64,000 bases of DNA, from positions 1,736,001 through 1,800,000 of the forward strand of contig NC_014010.1 in NCBI RefSeq assembly GCF_000024465.1, in the 5' to 3' direction. The notes under the pieces are model-generated. The model was given only the letters and a program-made list of their open reading frames with translations. It did no database searches and was not told where the DNA came from. Positions 38,722-47,149 of this stretch are shown here, one piece after another (positions within the stretch are counted from its first letter, which is position 1; every line of letters starts with the position of its first letter). This stretch comes from Candidatus Puniceispirillum marinum IMCC1322 (GTDB lineage: Bacteria; Pseudomonadota; Alphaproteobacteria; Puniceispirillales; Puniceispirillaceae). Made by a program: the position numbers and the translations under genes.

Positions 38722-39678
38722 ATGCGCCAGAAGATGATACAGAAAATTATTATTGATACCGATCCCGGTATTGATGATGCCATGGCCATTCATATGGCCT
38801 TTGCCGATCCACGGCTTGACGTGCTGGGCCTGACCACCATTTTTGGCAATGTCACGATTGATAATGCCACGCGCAATGCCTTGGTGCTTGCCGAAATGGC
38901 GCATTATGAAACCGTAGTCAGCCAAGGCGCGCTTGTGCCGCGTCGGCGCCCGCCTGAGCCGCCAGCCGATTTTGTCCATGGCGGCGAAGGTTTTGGTAAT
39001 GTGGCACCGATCACCCCGCAAGGCACAGCCATCAGCCAGCCGGCGGCACGCTATCTATGCGAGACCTGCGCCGCCCATCCTGGCGAGATCATCATCTGCG
39101 CTGTTGGGCCTCTGACCAATCTGGCAGCCGCGCTTGATCATGATCCGGCGATTGTTGATAACGTCAAGGCGGTTGTGGTCATGGGCGGCTCGGCAGCCCC
39201 GCATGGCAATGTTAGCAACGTGGCTGAAGCCAATATCTGGAACGATCCGGATGCCGCCGAATGTGTTTTCGCCGCCAGCTGGCCGGTAACCATGGTCGGG
39301 CTTGATGTGACTGAAAAAGCGCAATGCACGCCTGCCGATTTTGCCACGCTTGCCGAACAGGCTCCAGCTATTGGCGGCTTTCTGGATGCGGCGACGCAAT
39401 TCTATTTCGACTTTCACGAAAACAAAACCGGCACCCGTTCATGTTTCATGCACGACCCGTCGGCGGTTCTGGCGATCACCGACCCTGATTATTTTGACTT
39501 TGAGCGCATGGCACTTAAAGTAATATGTGGTGGCGATGAAATTGGTCGTACCTTGCCCGTTGAAGATACCAGCCGCCCTCAGGTGCAGGTGGCCATGCAG
39601 GTCAATGGCGCGGCGGTGCGGGACAAATTTATCGAGCTTGTCGCCAATGCCGACAAGGCACGAGATAGCCGACGTTAG
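38722..39678 (+). CDS. inosine/uridine-preferring nucleoside hydrolase family protein
   Basis: Splits nucleosides into base and ribose. The 318 residues start with the IUNH signature KIIIDTDPGIDDAMAIHMAF, whose Asp cluster binds Ca2+ and the ribose, and contain AVGPLTNLAAAL and the VVMGGSAAPHGNVSNVAEANIWNDPDAA block. It has no signal sequence, so it acts in the cytoplasm on imported nucleosides. It is the first gene of a same-strand run with an oxygenase, the BMP/ABC importer and cytidine deaminase. Specificity (inosine, uridine or pyrimidine) cannot be read from sequence alone. Confidence 0.93.
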   Translation: MRQKMIQKIIIDTDPGIDDAMAIHMAFADPRLDVLGLTTIFGNVTIDNATRNALVLAEMAHYETVVSQGALVPRRRPPEPPADFVHGGEGFGNVAPITPQGTAISQPAARYLCETCAAHPGEIIICAVGPLTNLAAALDHDPAIVDNVKAVVVMGGSAAPHGNVSNVAEANIWNDPDAAECVFAASWPVTMVGLDVTEKAQCTPADFATLAEQAPAIGGFLDAATQFYFDFHENKTGTRSCFMHDPSAVLAITDPDYFDFERMALKVICGGDEIGRTLPVEDTSRPQVQVAMQVNGAAVRDKFIELVANADKARDSRR

Positions 39679-39718
39679 GTCACGTCAACAGATCATAATA
39701 AGACAGGGTGGAACGAAA

Positions 39719-40549
39719 ATGCTTATTGAAACCGTTGATTATCAGGCTGAAGATGCGGCGATTGCGCTACAACGCTCCTTGCGCGATACCGGCTTCGCCG
39801 TACTCGCCAACCACCCTATTGCACCTGACCGTCTGGCCCGCCTCTATGATCGCTGGGGTGATTTTTTTGCGGGTGACGCCAAACATGAATTCACCGTCCA
39901 GCCGCCGCGCCATGACGGTTTTTTTCCATTCCGTTCGGAAAATGCCAAGGATTCGCCAATCAAGGATCTGAAAGAGTTTTTTCATATCTATCCCGACTCG
40001 CCAGTTCCCGATGGGCTCGAGGATGAAACCCGCGCCATTTATCGTGAACTGGTGGCACTTGGCACCGAATTATTAAGTTGGATTCAGGCACAGACGCCGC
40101 CAGACATTGCCGCGACCTTTACCATGCCGCTTGACGAAATGATGTCTGAAAGCCAGGAAAGCCTATTGCGGATTCTGCATTATCCGCCAGTTGTTGCGCC
40201 TGAACCGAATGCCATCCGCGCCGCCGCGCATGAAGATATAAATCTGATTACATTGCTATTATCGGGATCAAAACCGGGTCTGCAGGCGCGCGATGCGGCG
40301 GGTGTTTGGCATGACATTGCATGCGATCCGGGGATGATAACGATCAATAATGGCGACATGCTGGCCATGGCCAGTGGCAATTATTATCCATCAACAACGC
40401 ATCGGGTGATAAATCCTGATGTACATGCCAATCAATCGCGTTATTCTATGCCCATGTTTTTGCATCCGCGATCCGATGTATTATTACAGCCTGGCATGAC
40501 AGCAGATGATTATCTGCAACAACGCCTAAAAGAAATCGGGCTGAAGTAA
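39719..40549 (+). CDS. 2-oxoglutarate/Fe(II) oxygenase, isopenicillin N synthase-like
   Basis: Predicted non-heme iron oxygenase. The 276 residues have a DIOX_N-like N-terminus (LRDTGFAVLANHPI) and the iron facial triad His171-x-Asp173 (AAHEDINLITLL) and His228 (TTHRVINP), with the 2-oxoglutarate-binding Arg241-x-Ser243. The frame is open upstream into the nucleoside hydrolase gene, but the ATG at 39719 gives the family length. Its substrate is unknown. Its place between a nucleoside hydrolase and a nucleoside importer suggests a nucleoside or base; fungal thymine 7-hydroxylase belongs to the same broad superfamily. That link is inference. Confidence 0.87.
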   Translation: MLIETVDYQAEDAAIALQRSLRDTGFAVLANHPIAPDRLARLYDRWGDFFAGDAKHEFTVQPPRHDGFFPFRSENAKDSPIKDLKEFFHIYPDSPVPDGLEDETRAIYRELVALGTELLSWIQAQTPPDIAATFTMPLDEMMSESQESLLRILHYPPVVAPEPNAIRAAAHEDINLITLLLSGSKPGLQARDAAGVWHDIACDPGMITINNGDMLAMASGNYYPSTTHRVINPDVHANQSRYSMPMFLHPRSDVLLQPGMTADDYLQQRLKEIGLK

Positions 40550-40586
40550 GACATTGGCCTGACGTAAGAAATCGGCCTGAAGTCAG
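40533..40586. repeat. 18-bp tandem repeat (three units) at the oxygenase stop codon
   Basis: Units 40533-40550, 40551-40568 and 40569-40586 are imperfect copies around CGGCCTGAAGTAAG. The oxygenase stop TAA lies in the first. The third also forms a small hairpin, GCCTGA/TCAGGC. Confidence 0.8.
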
Positions 40587-40634
40587 GCTGGTGTTAATAA
40601 GTGACTATCATTTTAAGGGACTAGGGAGATATAA

Positions 40635-41630
40635 ATGTTGAATAAATTTTTCGGGGCGGCGATCGCCCTCACTATGAGTACAACTGCCTTTGCCGCTGAC
40701 TTCAAACCTGCTGTCATCTATGACATGGGTGGCAAATTCGATAAATCCTTCAATGAAGGTGTGTGGAATGGCGTCCAGAAATTCACCGCCGAATCAGGTG
40801 TTGAAGTGATGGAATTCGAAGTCACCAACGAAACCCAGCGTGAACAGGCCATGCGCCGTATGGCCGAACGTGGTGCCACTGTAATTCTTGGTGTTGGCTT
40901 TGCCCAGGCCGATGCGATTTCAAAAGTGGCCGCCGAATATCCGGATCGTCAGTTCTCGATCATCGATGTGGGCTGGCTTGATGCGCCAAACCTGCGCCAA
41001 TATGTGTTCAAGGAACATGAGGGAAGCTACATCGTAGGTGTTGCCGCCGCCAAGGCGTCACAGACCAACAAAGTTGGCTTTATCGGCGGTATGGATATTC
41101 CATTGATCCGTAAATTTGCCTGTGGCTATGTTGGCGGTGTCAAATCAGTCAGCAATAGTGCCGAAGTCTATCAGAACATGACTGGTTCAACCCCGTCTGC
41201 CTGGAACGATCCGGCCAAGGGCGCTGAATTAACCCAGTCACAGATCGATCGTGGTGCTGACGTTGTTTATCATGCGGCTGGTGGCACCGGTGGCGGTGTT
41301 ATTCAGGCCGCAGCCGATGCTGGCAAGCTGGCAATTGGCGTCGATTCAAACCAGAATGGCATAGCACCAGGTAGCGTTCTGACCTCAATGCTAAAGCGCG
41401 TTGACGTCGCCGCCTATGAAACATTCCGCGATGCAAAAGCGGGCAAATTCACCTCTGGCGTCGTGACCCTTGGTCTGGCCGAAGGTGGCGTTGACTGGGC
41501 ATTGGATGACAATAACGCATCATTGGTGACGGCTGACATGAAAGCGGCTGTCGAAAAAGCCAAAGCCGACATCATCGGCGGTGCCGTGACCGTGCATGAT
41601 TATACAAGTGACGAAAGCTGCCCTTACTAG
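40635..41630 (+). CDS. BMP-family nucleoside-binding lipoprotein/periplasmic protein of an ABC importer
   Basis: Substrate-binding component of a BmpA/PnrA/Med-type ABC importer, a family known to bind purine and other nucleosides. The 331 residues have a signal peptide cleaved after AFA (residue 20) with no lipobox, then FKPAVIYDMGGKFDKSFNEGVWNG, the family's conserved D-x-SFN motif, and KVGFIGGMDIPLIRKFACGYVGG. A GGGAG site precedes the start. It is directly followed by the ATPase and two permease genes, so the importer is complete. The ligand within nucleosides is not determined. Confidence 0.93.
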   Translation: MLNKFFGAAIALTMSTTAFAADFKPAVIYDMGGKFDKSFNEGVWNGVQKFTAESGVEVMEFEVTNETQREQAMRRMAERGATVILGVGFAQADAISKVAAEYPDRQFSIIDVGWLDAPNLRQYVFKEHEGSYIVGVAAAKASQTNKVGFIGGMDIPLIRKFACGYVGGVKSVSNSAEVYQNMTGSTPSAWNDPAKGAELTQSQIDRGADVVYHAAGGTGGGVIQAAADAGKLAIGVDSNQNGIAPGSVLTSMLKRVDVAAYETFRDAKAGKFTSGVVTLGLAEGGVDWALDDNNASLVTADMKAAVEKAKADIIGGAVTVHDYTSDESCPY

Positions 41631-41650
41631 GACAAGCTGTCACAGCTGAT

Positions 41651-43300
41651 ATGACACAATCTAACAAAAACCCCAGCGGTGAGCATATCTCACCGCTGGC
41701 TGTTGAACTTAGCGATATTTCCAAGGCCTTTGGCACCGTGCGCGCCAATGAAAAGGTCAATTTGGCCGTAAAGCAGGGGCATATCCACGGCATTATTGGC
41801 GAAAATGGCGCCGGCAAATCAACCCTCGTCAGCATCCTTTACGGATTTTACCGCGCCGATTCAGGCCGTATTTCGATTGATGGCAATCTGGTTAATATCG
41901 GCAGTTCGGCTGCCGCCATTGCCAATGGAATCGGCATGGTGCATCAGCATTTCATGCTGGTGCCCAATTTCACCGTGCTTGAAAATATTATGCTGGGGCA
42001 TGAAGGCTATGCCCAGCTTGACAAAGCCGCCATCCACGCACGCGCCGAACTACAGACATTATCCGATACATACGGCCTTGCGGTTGATCCCGACAGTCTG
42101 ATCGAAGACTTGCCTGTTGGCTTGCAACAGCGTGTTGAGATTCTCAAAGCCCTGTTTCGTGGTGCCCGTATTCTGATTCTTGATGAGCCAACGGGGGTCT
42201 TGACGCCACAGGAAACCGATCAGCTATTCGAGATTCTGAATGCCTTGCGCGACCAGGGCGTCACCATTCTATTCATCACGCATAAATTGCGTGAAATCAT
42301 GGCGATCACTGACACCGTCTCGGTCATGCGACAGGGGCAGATGGTGGCACATCTTGATACCGCATCAGTCACTCCGGCGACGCTGGCTGAATTGATGGTT
42401 GGCCGCAAGGTTCTACTTGATGTCAATCATACCGCCGCCACGCCTGGCGACATTTTGCTGACCGCCAACCATCTGTCTTGTGCTGGTGATTCAGGTGAAA
42501 CACAGCTAGACGACGTGTCCTTTACATTACGCAGTGGCGAAATCATCGGTATTGCAGGTGTGTCTGGAAATGGTCAGTCCGAACTGCTTGATATTCTGGC
42601 TGGCATCCGGCCACCACAGTCCGGCAGCTTTACCTTTGCCGGTCAACAGATTGATGCAGCACATCCGCTAGGGCCAGCGTCCTTGCGTGACCTGGGCATT
42701 GCGCATGTGCCCGAAGACCGGCACCGGCGCGGCATTGTGCTGAATTTTTCCGCCGCCGAATCAATGCTTCTGGGTCACAGTGAGAATAGGGGTGATCATA
42801 GGGACGCGCATATAGCTAACAATCGCAGCGATCATGATCTTGGTGATAGCTGGTGGCTTGATCCACAGAAACTGGCCGCGCATTGTGCCACGCGCATGCA
42901 GGCCTTTGACGTGCGCCCCCCTGATCCTGACTATATCAGTGCCAATTTTTCTGGTGGCAATCAGCAGAAACTGGTTCTGGCGCGCGAAATTTCTACCGAG
43001 CCTAGCTTGTTGCTTGTTGGCCAGCCAACACGCGGCGTTGATATTGGCGCGATTGAATTTATCCATCAACAGCTGATCGAATTGCGTAACCGGGGCTGTT
43101 GCATTTTGCTGGTATCGGTTGAACTCGAAGAAATTATGAGCCTGTCTGACCGCATTCTGGTGATGAATAATGGCAGTATCGTTGGCGAAGTGGCGCGTGC
43201 TGATGCTGATGAAAGAACCCTTGGCATGATGATGGCGGGTATCGCCCCGGATAATGCGCCGGATACTAATCCCGCCAGCAAGACAGGACAGCCATCATGA
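41651..43300 (+). CDS. nucleoside ABC importer ATPase (NupA-like), two ABC domains
   Basis: Energises nucleoside uptake. The 549 residues contain two tandem ABC domains. The first (about 15-250) has Walker A GENGAGKST and Walker B ILILDEPTGVLTP, with a degenerate signature (LPVGLQQRVEIL). The second (about 265-520) has a degenerate Walker A (GVSGNGQSELL) and a good signature, NFSGGNQQKLVLARE. This asymmetric arrangement is usual in this family and in RbsA. An insert rich in Asp/His/Asn lies near residues 380-400. It overlaps the next permease by four bases. Confidence 0.94.
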   Translation: MTQSNKNPSGEHISPLAVELSDISKAFGTVRANEKVNLAVKQGHIHGIIGENGAGKSTLVSILYGFYRADSGRISIDGNLVNIGSSAAAIANGIGMVHQHFMLVPNFTVLENIMLGHEGYAQLDKAAIHARAELQTLSDTYGLAVDPDSLIEDLPVGLQQRVEILKALFRGARILILDEPTGVLTPQETDQLFEILNALRDQGVTILFITHKLREIMAITDTVSVMRQGQMVAHLDTASVTPATLAELMVGRKVLLDVNHTAATPGDILLTANHLSCAGDSGETQLDDVSFTLRSGEIIGIAGVSGNGQSELLDILAGIRPPQSGSFTFAGQQIDAAHPLGPASLRDLGIAHVPEDRHRRGIVLNFSAAESMLLGHSENRGDHRDAHIANNRSDHDLGDSWWLDPQKLAAHCATRMQAFDVRPPDPDYISANFSGGNQQKLVLAREISTEPSLLLVGQPTRGVDIGAIEFIHQQLIELRNRGCCILLVSVELEEIMSLSDRILVMNNGSIVGEVARADADERTLGMMMAGIAPDNAPDTNPASKTGQPS

Positions 43301-44436
43301 CTGTGCAAAAACCCCCACAAAAACCATTGCCGCGCTGGGTTGATATTGGCCTGATTCCTGTCATCAATGTGCTGGTCGCCTTATTTGTTTCGGGCATTGT
43401 CGTCGCCTTGATTGGCGAAAATCCCTTTGTGGCGATGCTGGTAATGGTCAAAGGGGCTTTTGTCTATGATGGCAGTCTTGGTTACACTTTATATTATGCC
43501 ACCAATTTCATTTTCACTGGTCTCGCGGTGGCGGTGGCCTTTCATGCCATGCTGTTCAATATTGGCGGCGAGGGACAGGCCTATCTTGGCGGCCTTGGTG
43601 CGGGTCTGATCTGTCTATGGATGGACAGCTTTATGCCTGCCATCCTGTTAATCCCGCTGGCGATCATGGCATCGGCGGCTTTTGGGGCAATATGGGGGGT
43701 GATCCCGGGCTATCTGCAGGCCAAACGCGGCAGTCATATTGTGATTACCACAATCATGTTCAATTTTCTGGCCGCATCGATCATGGTGTCGTTGCTGGCG
43801 GGGATGCTCAAATCAGGTGGCCAGATGTCGCCCGAAACACGCGCTTTCACAGACGCGGCTAGCTTGCCGATGATTCATGAAATCCTACAGGGACTTGGCT
43901 TCAACGTGGCACGATCACCATTGAATCTGTCCTTTGTCATTGCCTTATTGGCCTGTGTTGGTGTCTGGGTGCTGATCTGGCGGTCACGACTTGGCTATGC
44001 GATCCGCGCTGTTGGCCAAAGTCCGCAAGCCGCGCAATATGCAGGCATTTCGATCGAACGCATTATCATCATCACGATGGCCATTTCGGGCGGGCTGGCA
44101 GGTTTGATGGCGATAAACGAAATTCTGGGGGTGCAACATCGGGTGATTCTGAACTTCACTTCGGGTTATGGCTTTACCGGAATTGCGGTGGCTTTGATGG
44201 GGCGCAATCATCCTTTTGGCATTGTTCTGGCGAGCCTGTTATTTGGCGCGCTATATCAAGGCGGTGCCGAGCTTGATTTTGAATTTTCGACCATCACCCG
44301 TGAAATGGTGCTGATGATTCAGGGTCTGATTATTCTGTTTTCGGGTGCTTTATCCTTTATGTTCCAGAAACCTCTGCAACGGCTATTTTCAAAGCTGACT
44401 GCGGGCGGCAAAACGGAGGTGGCGCATGGGAACTGA
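43297..44436 (+). CDS. nucleoside ABC importer permease (NupB-like)
   Basis: Integral membrane subunit of the importer. The 379 residues hold about eight to ten hydrophobic segments in the BPD_transp_2 fold. Typical sequences are FTGLAVAVAFHAMLFNIGGEGQAYLGGLGAG, GVIPGYLQAKRGSHIVITTIMFNFLA, and the cytoplasmic coupling loop RAVGQSPQAAQYAGISIERIII. It overlaps the ATPase gene by four bases and the second permease by eleven. The two permeases form the heterodimeric channel. Confidence 0.93.
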   Translation: MTVQKPPQKPLPRWVDIGLIPVINVLVALFVSGIVVALIGENPFVAMLVMVKGAFVYDGSLGYTLYYATNFIFTGLAVAVAFHAMLFNIGGEGQAYLGGLGAGLICLWMDSFMPAILLIPLAIMASAAFGAIWGVIPGYLQAKRGSHIVITTIMFNFLAASIMVSLLAGMLKSGGQMSPETRAFTDAASLPMIHEILQGLGFNVARSPLNLSFVIALLACVGVWVLIWRSRLGYAIRAVGQSPQAAQYAGISIERIIIITMAISGGLAGLMAINEILGVQHRVILNFTSGYGFTGIAVALMGRNHPFGIVLASLLFGALYQGGAELDFEFSTITREMVLMIQGLIILFSGALSFMFQKPLQRLFSKLTAGGKTEVAHGN

Positions 44437-45403
44437 TCTGTGGTTACAGTTTATTCTGGCACTTGATGCGACCTTGCGGGTGGCCACTCCACTGATTCTC
44501 TGTGCGATGGCGGGTATTTTTTCCGAACGCGCCGGCATCATCGATATTTCGCTTGAAGGCAAGATGCTGCTATCGGCCTTTACCGCCGCCGCCACCGCCA
44601 GCCTGATGCATTCACCAATGCTGGGCTTGCTGGCAGGCATCACCGTATCGGTTGTGTTTTCGATCATTCATGGATTTGCCTGTATCACGCATCGCGGCAA
44701 TCAGGTCATTTCCGGTCTGGCGATCAATATTCTGGCATCGGGTCTGACTGTCACTGTCGGCATCGCTATGTTTCGCCAGGGCGGCCAGACACCGAATCTG
44801 GCACGCGCCGATCGTTTTGCACCGACCGAACTGCCCTTTGTCGATCTGGTCAGCCAGATTCCCTTTATCGGAACAATCTATCGCGAGCTGATTTCGGGGC
44901 ATAATATCCTTGTCTGGGTTGGCTTTCTGGCGGTGATTTTCACCTCCTATGTTCTCTGGAACACCCGCTTTGGCCTACGGTTACGCGCTGTTGGCGAAAA
45001 GCCCGAAGCGGTTGATAGTGCTGGCATTTCGGTCAGTCTGCTGCGCTATAAAGCGGTGATCATCGCGGGTATCTTATGCGGCATCGCGGGGGCCTATCTA
45101 TCGACCGCGCATGGCAGTGGCTTTGTGCGTGAGATGACTGCCGGCAAAGGCTATATCGCTTTGGCAGCGATGATCTTTGGCAAATGGCAACCACGCGGGG
45201 CCTTGCTTGCCTGTCTGCTATTTGGCTTTCTCGAGGCGATTGCCGCCCGCTTGCAAGGCGTTGAATTGCCATTTATTGGCGCTGCACCCGTCGAATTGAT
45301 TCTGGCGATGCCTTATTTGATGACAGTCATCCTGCTGGCAGGGCTTGTCGGGCGGGCGGTGCCGCCACGCGCCATTGGCCAGCCCTATATAAAGGAACGC
45401 TAG
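44426..45403 (+). CDS. nucleoside ABC importer permease (NupC-like)
   Basis: Second membrane subunit of the importer. The 325 residues have the short N-terminus and ATPLILCAMAGIFSERAGIIDISLEGKML, the characteristic NupC/YufQ motif. GFACITHRGNQVISGLAINILASG and the coupling loop RAVGEKPEAVDSAGISV follow. The stop is immediately before the cdd start, so transport and cytidine deamination are coupled in expression. Together with genes from 40635 it completes the system. Confidence 0.93.
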   Translation: MGTDLWLQFILALDATLRVATPLILCAMAGIFSERAGIIDISLEGKMLLSAFTAAATASLMHSPMLGLLAGITVSVVFSIIHGFACITHRGNQVISGLAINILASGLTVTVGIAMFRQGGQTPNLARADRFAPTELPFVDLVSQIPFIGTIYRELISGHNILVWVGFLAVIFTSYVLWNTRFGLRLRAVGEKPEAVDSAGISVSLLRYKAVIIAGILCGIAGAYLSTAHGSGFVREMTAGKGYIALAAMIFGKWQPRGALLACLLFGFLEAIAARLQGVELPFIGAAPVELILAMPYLMTVILLAGLVGRAVPPRAIGQPYIKER

Positions 45404-45826
45404 ATGAGCGATCACAACCCTATCTCTGACAGCACGCTGATCACCGCGGCCATTGATGCCATGACGCGTGCCTATGCGCCCTATTCTAATTTTGCCGTAG
45501 GCGCGGCACTTCTTGATGAAAACGGGCAGATCCATTGCGGGGCGAATGTTGAAAATGCGGCCTATCCGAATGGTATTTGTGCTGAAACGTCGGCGATTGC
45601 CATGATGGTCAATGCGGGTGGCACTCAAATTAAACGTATCGCGGTGGCAGGGGGAACGGATGCGGTTGATATCCTCTGCACGCCATGTGGTGGCTGTCGC
45701 CAGCGGATTCGCGAATTTGCCGCGCCGGATACAGTCATCATCATCGCCAGTCCCGTTGGCGAGCAGCAACGCTTTACGCTGGCTGATCTGTTGCCGCACA
45801 GCTTTGGCCCCGCAAATTTGAACTAG
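45404..45826 (+). CDS. cdd: cytidine deaminase
   Basis: Converts cytidine and deoxycytidine to uridine and deoxyuridine. The 140 residues form the small tetrameric class, with HCGANVENAAYPNGICAE (Zn ligand Cys59, catalytic Glu61) and CTPCGGCRQ (Zn ligands Cys95 and Cys98). It starts directly after the second permease stop, so it belongs to the import operon. The TAG stop leads straight into the first unit of palindromic array B. Its product feeds the nucleoside hydrolase and, through uracil, the upp enzyme encoded next door. Confidence 0.96.
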   Translation: MSDHNPISDSTLITAAIDAMTRAYAPYSNFAVGAALLDENGQIHCGANVENAAYPNGICAETSAIAMMVNAGGTQIKRIAVAGGTDAVDILCTPCGGCRQRIREFAAPDTVIIIASPVGEQQRFTLADLLPHSFGPANLN

Positions 45827-46100
45827 CATCATCCGGCCTGAGAGCAACGAAGGCCGAAAGATGATCGCGGGTTATATAAGCATCATCCGGCCTGAGAGCA
45901 ACGAAGGCCGAAAGATGATCGCGGGTTATATAAGCATCATCCGGCCTGAGAGCAACGAAGGCCGAAAGATGATCGCGCAAAACACCCCATCATCCGGCCT
46001 GAGAGCAACGAAGGCCGAAAGATGATCGCTCAAGCATCATCCGACCGCAAGGTCGTGAGATGATGCGACATATTACTAAGCATCACCCCATCATCCGGCC
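45826..46100. repeat. palindromic repeat array B (five full units and a fragment)
   Basis: Type-B units begin at 45826, 45880, 45934 and 45988 (the first three 54 bases apart). Each has outer arms ATCATC/GATGAT, extended by GC/GC across a bulged C, an inner stem CGGCCT/AGGCCG, a GAGAGCAACGA loop and an unpaired AAA. A type-A unit (inner stem CGACC/GGTCG, GCAA loop) follows at 46034. A fragment at about 46080-46100 runs into the 3' end of upp. The array starts within the cdd stop codon. This gap holds no gene. Confidence 0.93.
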
Positions 46101-46107
46101 TATCACC

Positions 46108-46737
46108 TCAGGTGCCATAGATACGGTCGCCCGCATCGCCAAGCCCGGGCAGGATATAGCCCTTTTCATTCAGCTCGCGATCCAGACAGGCGGTGAAAAT
46201 CGGCAGATCCGGAAACGCATCATGTACGGCCGCCACACCTTCGGGCGACGCCACCAGACAGGCAAAGACAATATCCTTAACGCCCATTTCGACCAGCTTT
46301 TGCATACCCAGAATCGCACTACCGCCAGTGGCCAGCATCGGATCGGCCAGAATAACCTGCCGCGTGGCGATATCGTGCGGTACCGATGTGTAATAGGACA
46401 CAGGCTGCAATGTATCTTCATCGCGATACAGACCCAGATGCGCGATACTGGCTTCGGGGCATAGCTGACTGAAACCATCAACCAGCCCATTGCCTGCGCG
46501 TAAAATCGACACCAGACACGGCGCTGGATCCGCTAGGCTGGCGGTCATCATGGGCTCAAGCGGTGTTTCGATCTGCCGCGGCGTTAGTGTCAGCGCGGCA
46601 AAGGCCGGATAGGCCAGCAGCCATGATAATTCTGCCAGCGTTGTGCGGAACAAAGCCGATGGTGTATCTTTATCGCGCAGGATTGCCAATTTATGTGTGG
46701 CCAGCGGATGTTCCAGAATATGCAGATTATTCGTCAT
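46108..46737 (-). CDS. upp: uracil phosphoribosyltransferase
   Basis: Converts uracil and PRPP to UMP. The 209 residues match E. coli Upp in length and have TKLAILRDKDTPSALFR-like N-terminal sequence, VSILRAGNGLVDGF and the PRPP-binding loop DPMLATGGSA. The ATG at 46735-46737 (MTNNLHILEHP) follows an AGGG site; the longer open frame is not used. It is opposite in strand to the flanking cdd and tdk and is bracketed by palindromic arrays B and C. It salvages uracil released by the nucleoside hydrolase. Confidence 0.96.
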   Translation of the reverse strand: MTNNLHILEHPLATHKLAILRDKDTPSALFRTTLAELSWLLAYPAFAALTLTPRQIETPLEPMMTASLADPAPCLVSILRAGNGLVDGFSQLCPEASIAHLGLYRDEDTLQPVSYYTSVPHDIATRQVILADPMLATGGSAILGMQKLVEMGVKDIVFACLVASPEGVAAVHDAFPDLPIFTACLDRELNEKGYILPGLGDAGDRIYGT

Positions 46738-46783
46738 AAAAACCCTTTTCGTCATGGATAGTGCCGCTATAATCGACAGCACG

Positions 46784-46796
46784 TTATACAGTATAA
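46784..46796. promoter_or_regulatory. 13-bp palindrome upstream of upp
   Basis: TTATACAGTATAA is a perfect 6-1-6 inverted repeat, 47 bases upstream of the upp start. It could be an operator or -10 elements on either strand. Beyond it, the stretch from 46738 to 46881 holds nothing else I can recognise. Confidence 0.35.
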
Positions 46797-46881
46797 AACA
46801 AACCGTTCACTCATCCATGAATGCAGACGGCGCGTGATGCACTATCTTAGCCTTGGCTGTCTGCATTTACCATTCACAAAA

Positions 46882-47110
46882 GCATCATCCGGCTGTAGTG
46901 AAACGAAAGCCGCAAGATGATCGCGGAAATAAATAAGCATCATCCGGCTGTAGTGAAACGAAAGCCGCAAGATGATCGCGGAAATAAATAAGCATCATCC
47001 AATCGAAGCACAGCGCAGATTGATAAGATGATCGCGGAAATAAATAAGCATCATCCAATCGAAGCACAGCGCAGATTGATAAGATGATCGTGGATATAAA
47101 TAAGCATCAA
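46882..47110. repeat. palindromic repeat array C (four units and a fragment)
   Basis: Units begin at 46882, 46937, 46992 and 47048. The first two are identical type-C hairpins (inner stem CGGCT/AGCCG, loop GTAGTGAAACGAA); the last two are type D (inner stem CAATC/GATTG, loop GAAGCACAGCGCA). Linkers between units are nearly the same throughout (CGCGGAAATAAATAA). A fragment AAGCATCAAGC lies at about 47102-47112. The array fills the gap between upp and tdk, which are divergent, so it lies upstream of both. Confidence 0.93.
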
Positions 47111-47149
47111 GCTTCTTACAGCGTTAGAATAACAGGGTACACAGGTCAT

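Noticed and set aside
45774-45980. Minus-strand reading frame with a repeated HLSAFVALRPDDAYIT-type peptide, and a similar one at 46885-47067
   Set aside because: These frames arise from translation of the palindromic repeat units. Unit lengths in the other arrays (52, 55, 56) are not multiples of three, and there is no ribosome-binding site or conserved start.
45826-47110. CRISPR array
   Set aside because: The arrays have regular units of 52-56 bases, but the whole unit is repeated, with no unique spacers, and each unit is a hairpin. No cas gene is present.
45826-47110. Integron attC-like cassette array
   Set aside because: The units lack the paired core sites with GTT/AAC ends and do not separate small cassette genes. 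No integrase is nearby.
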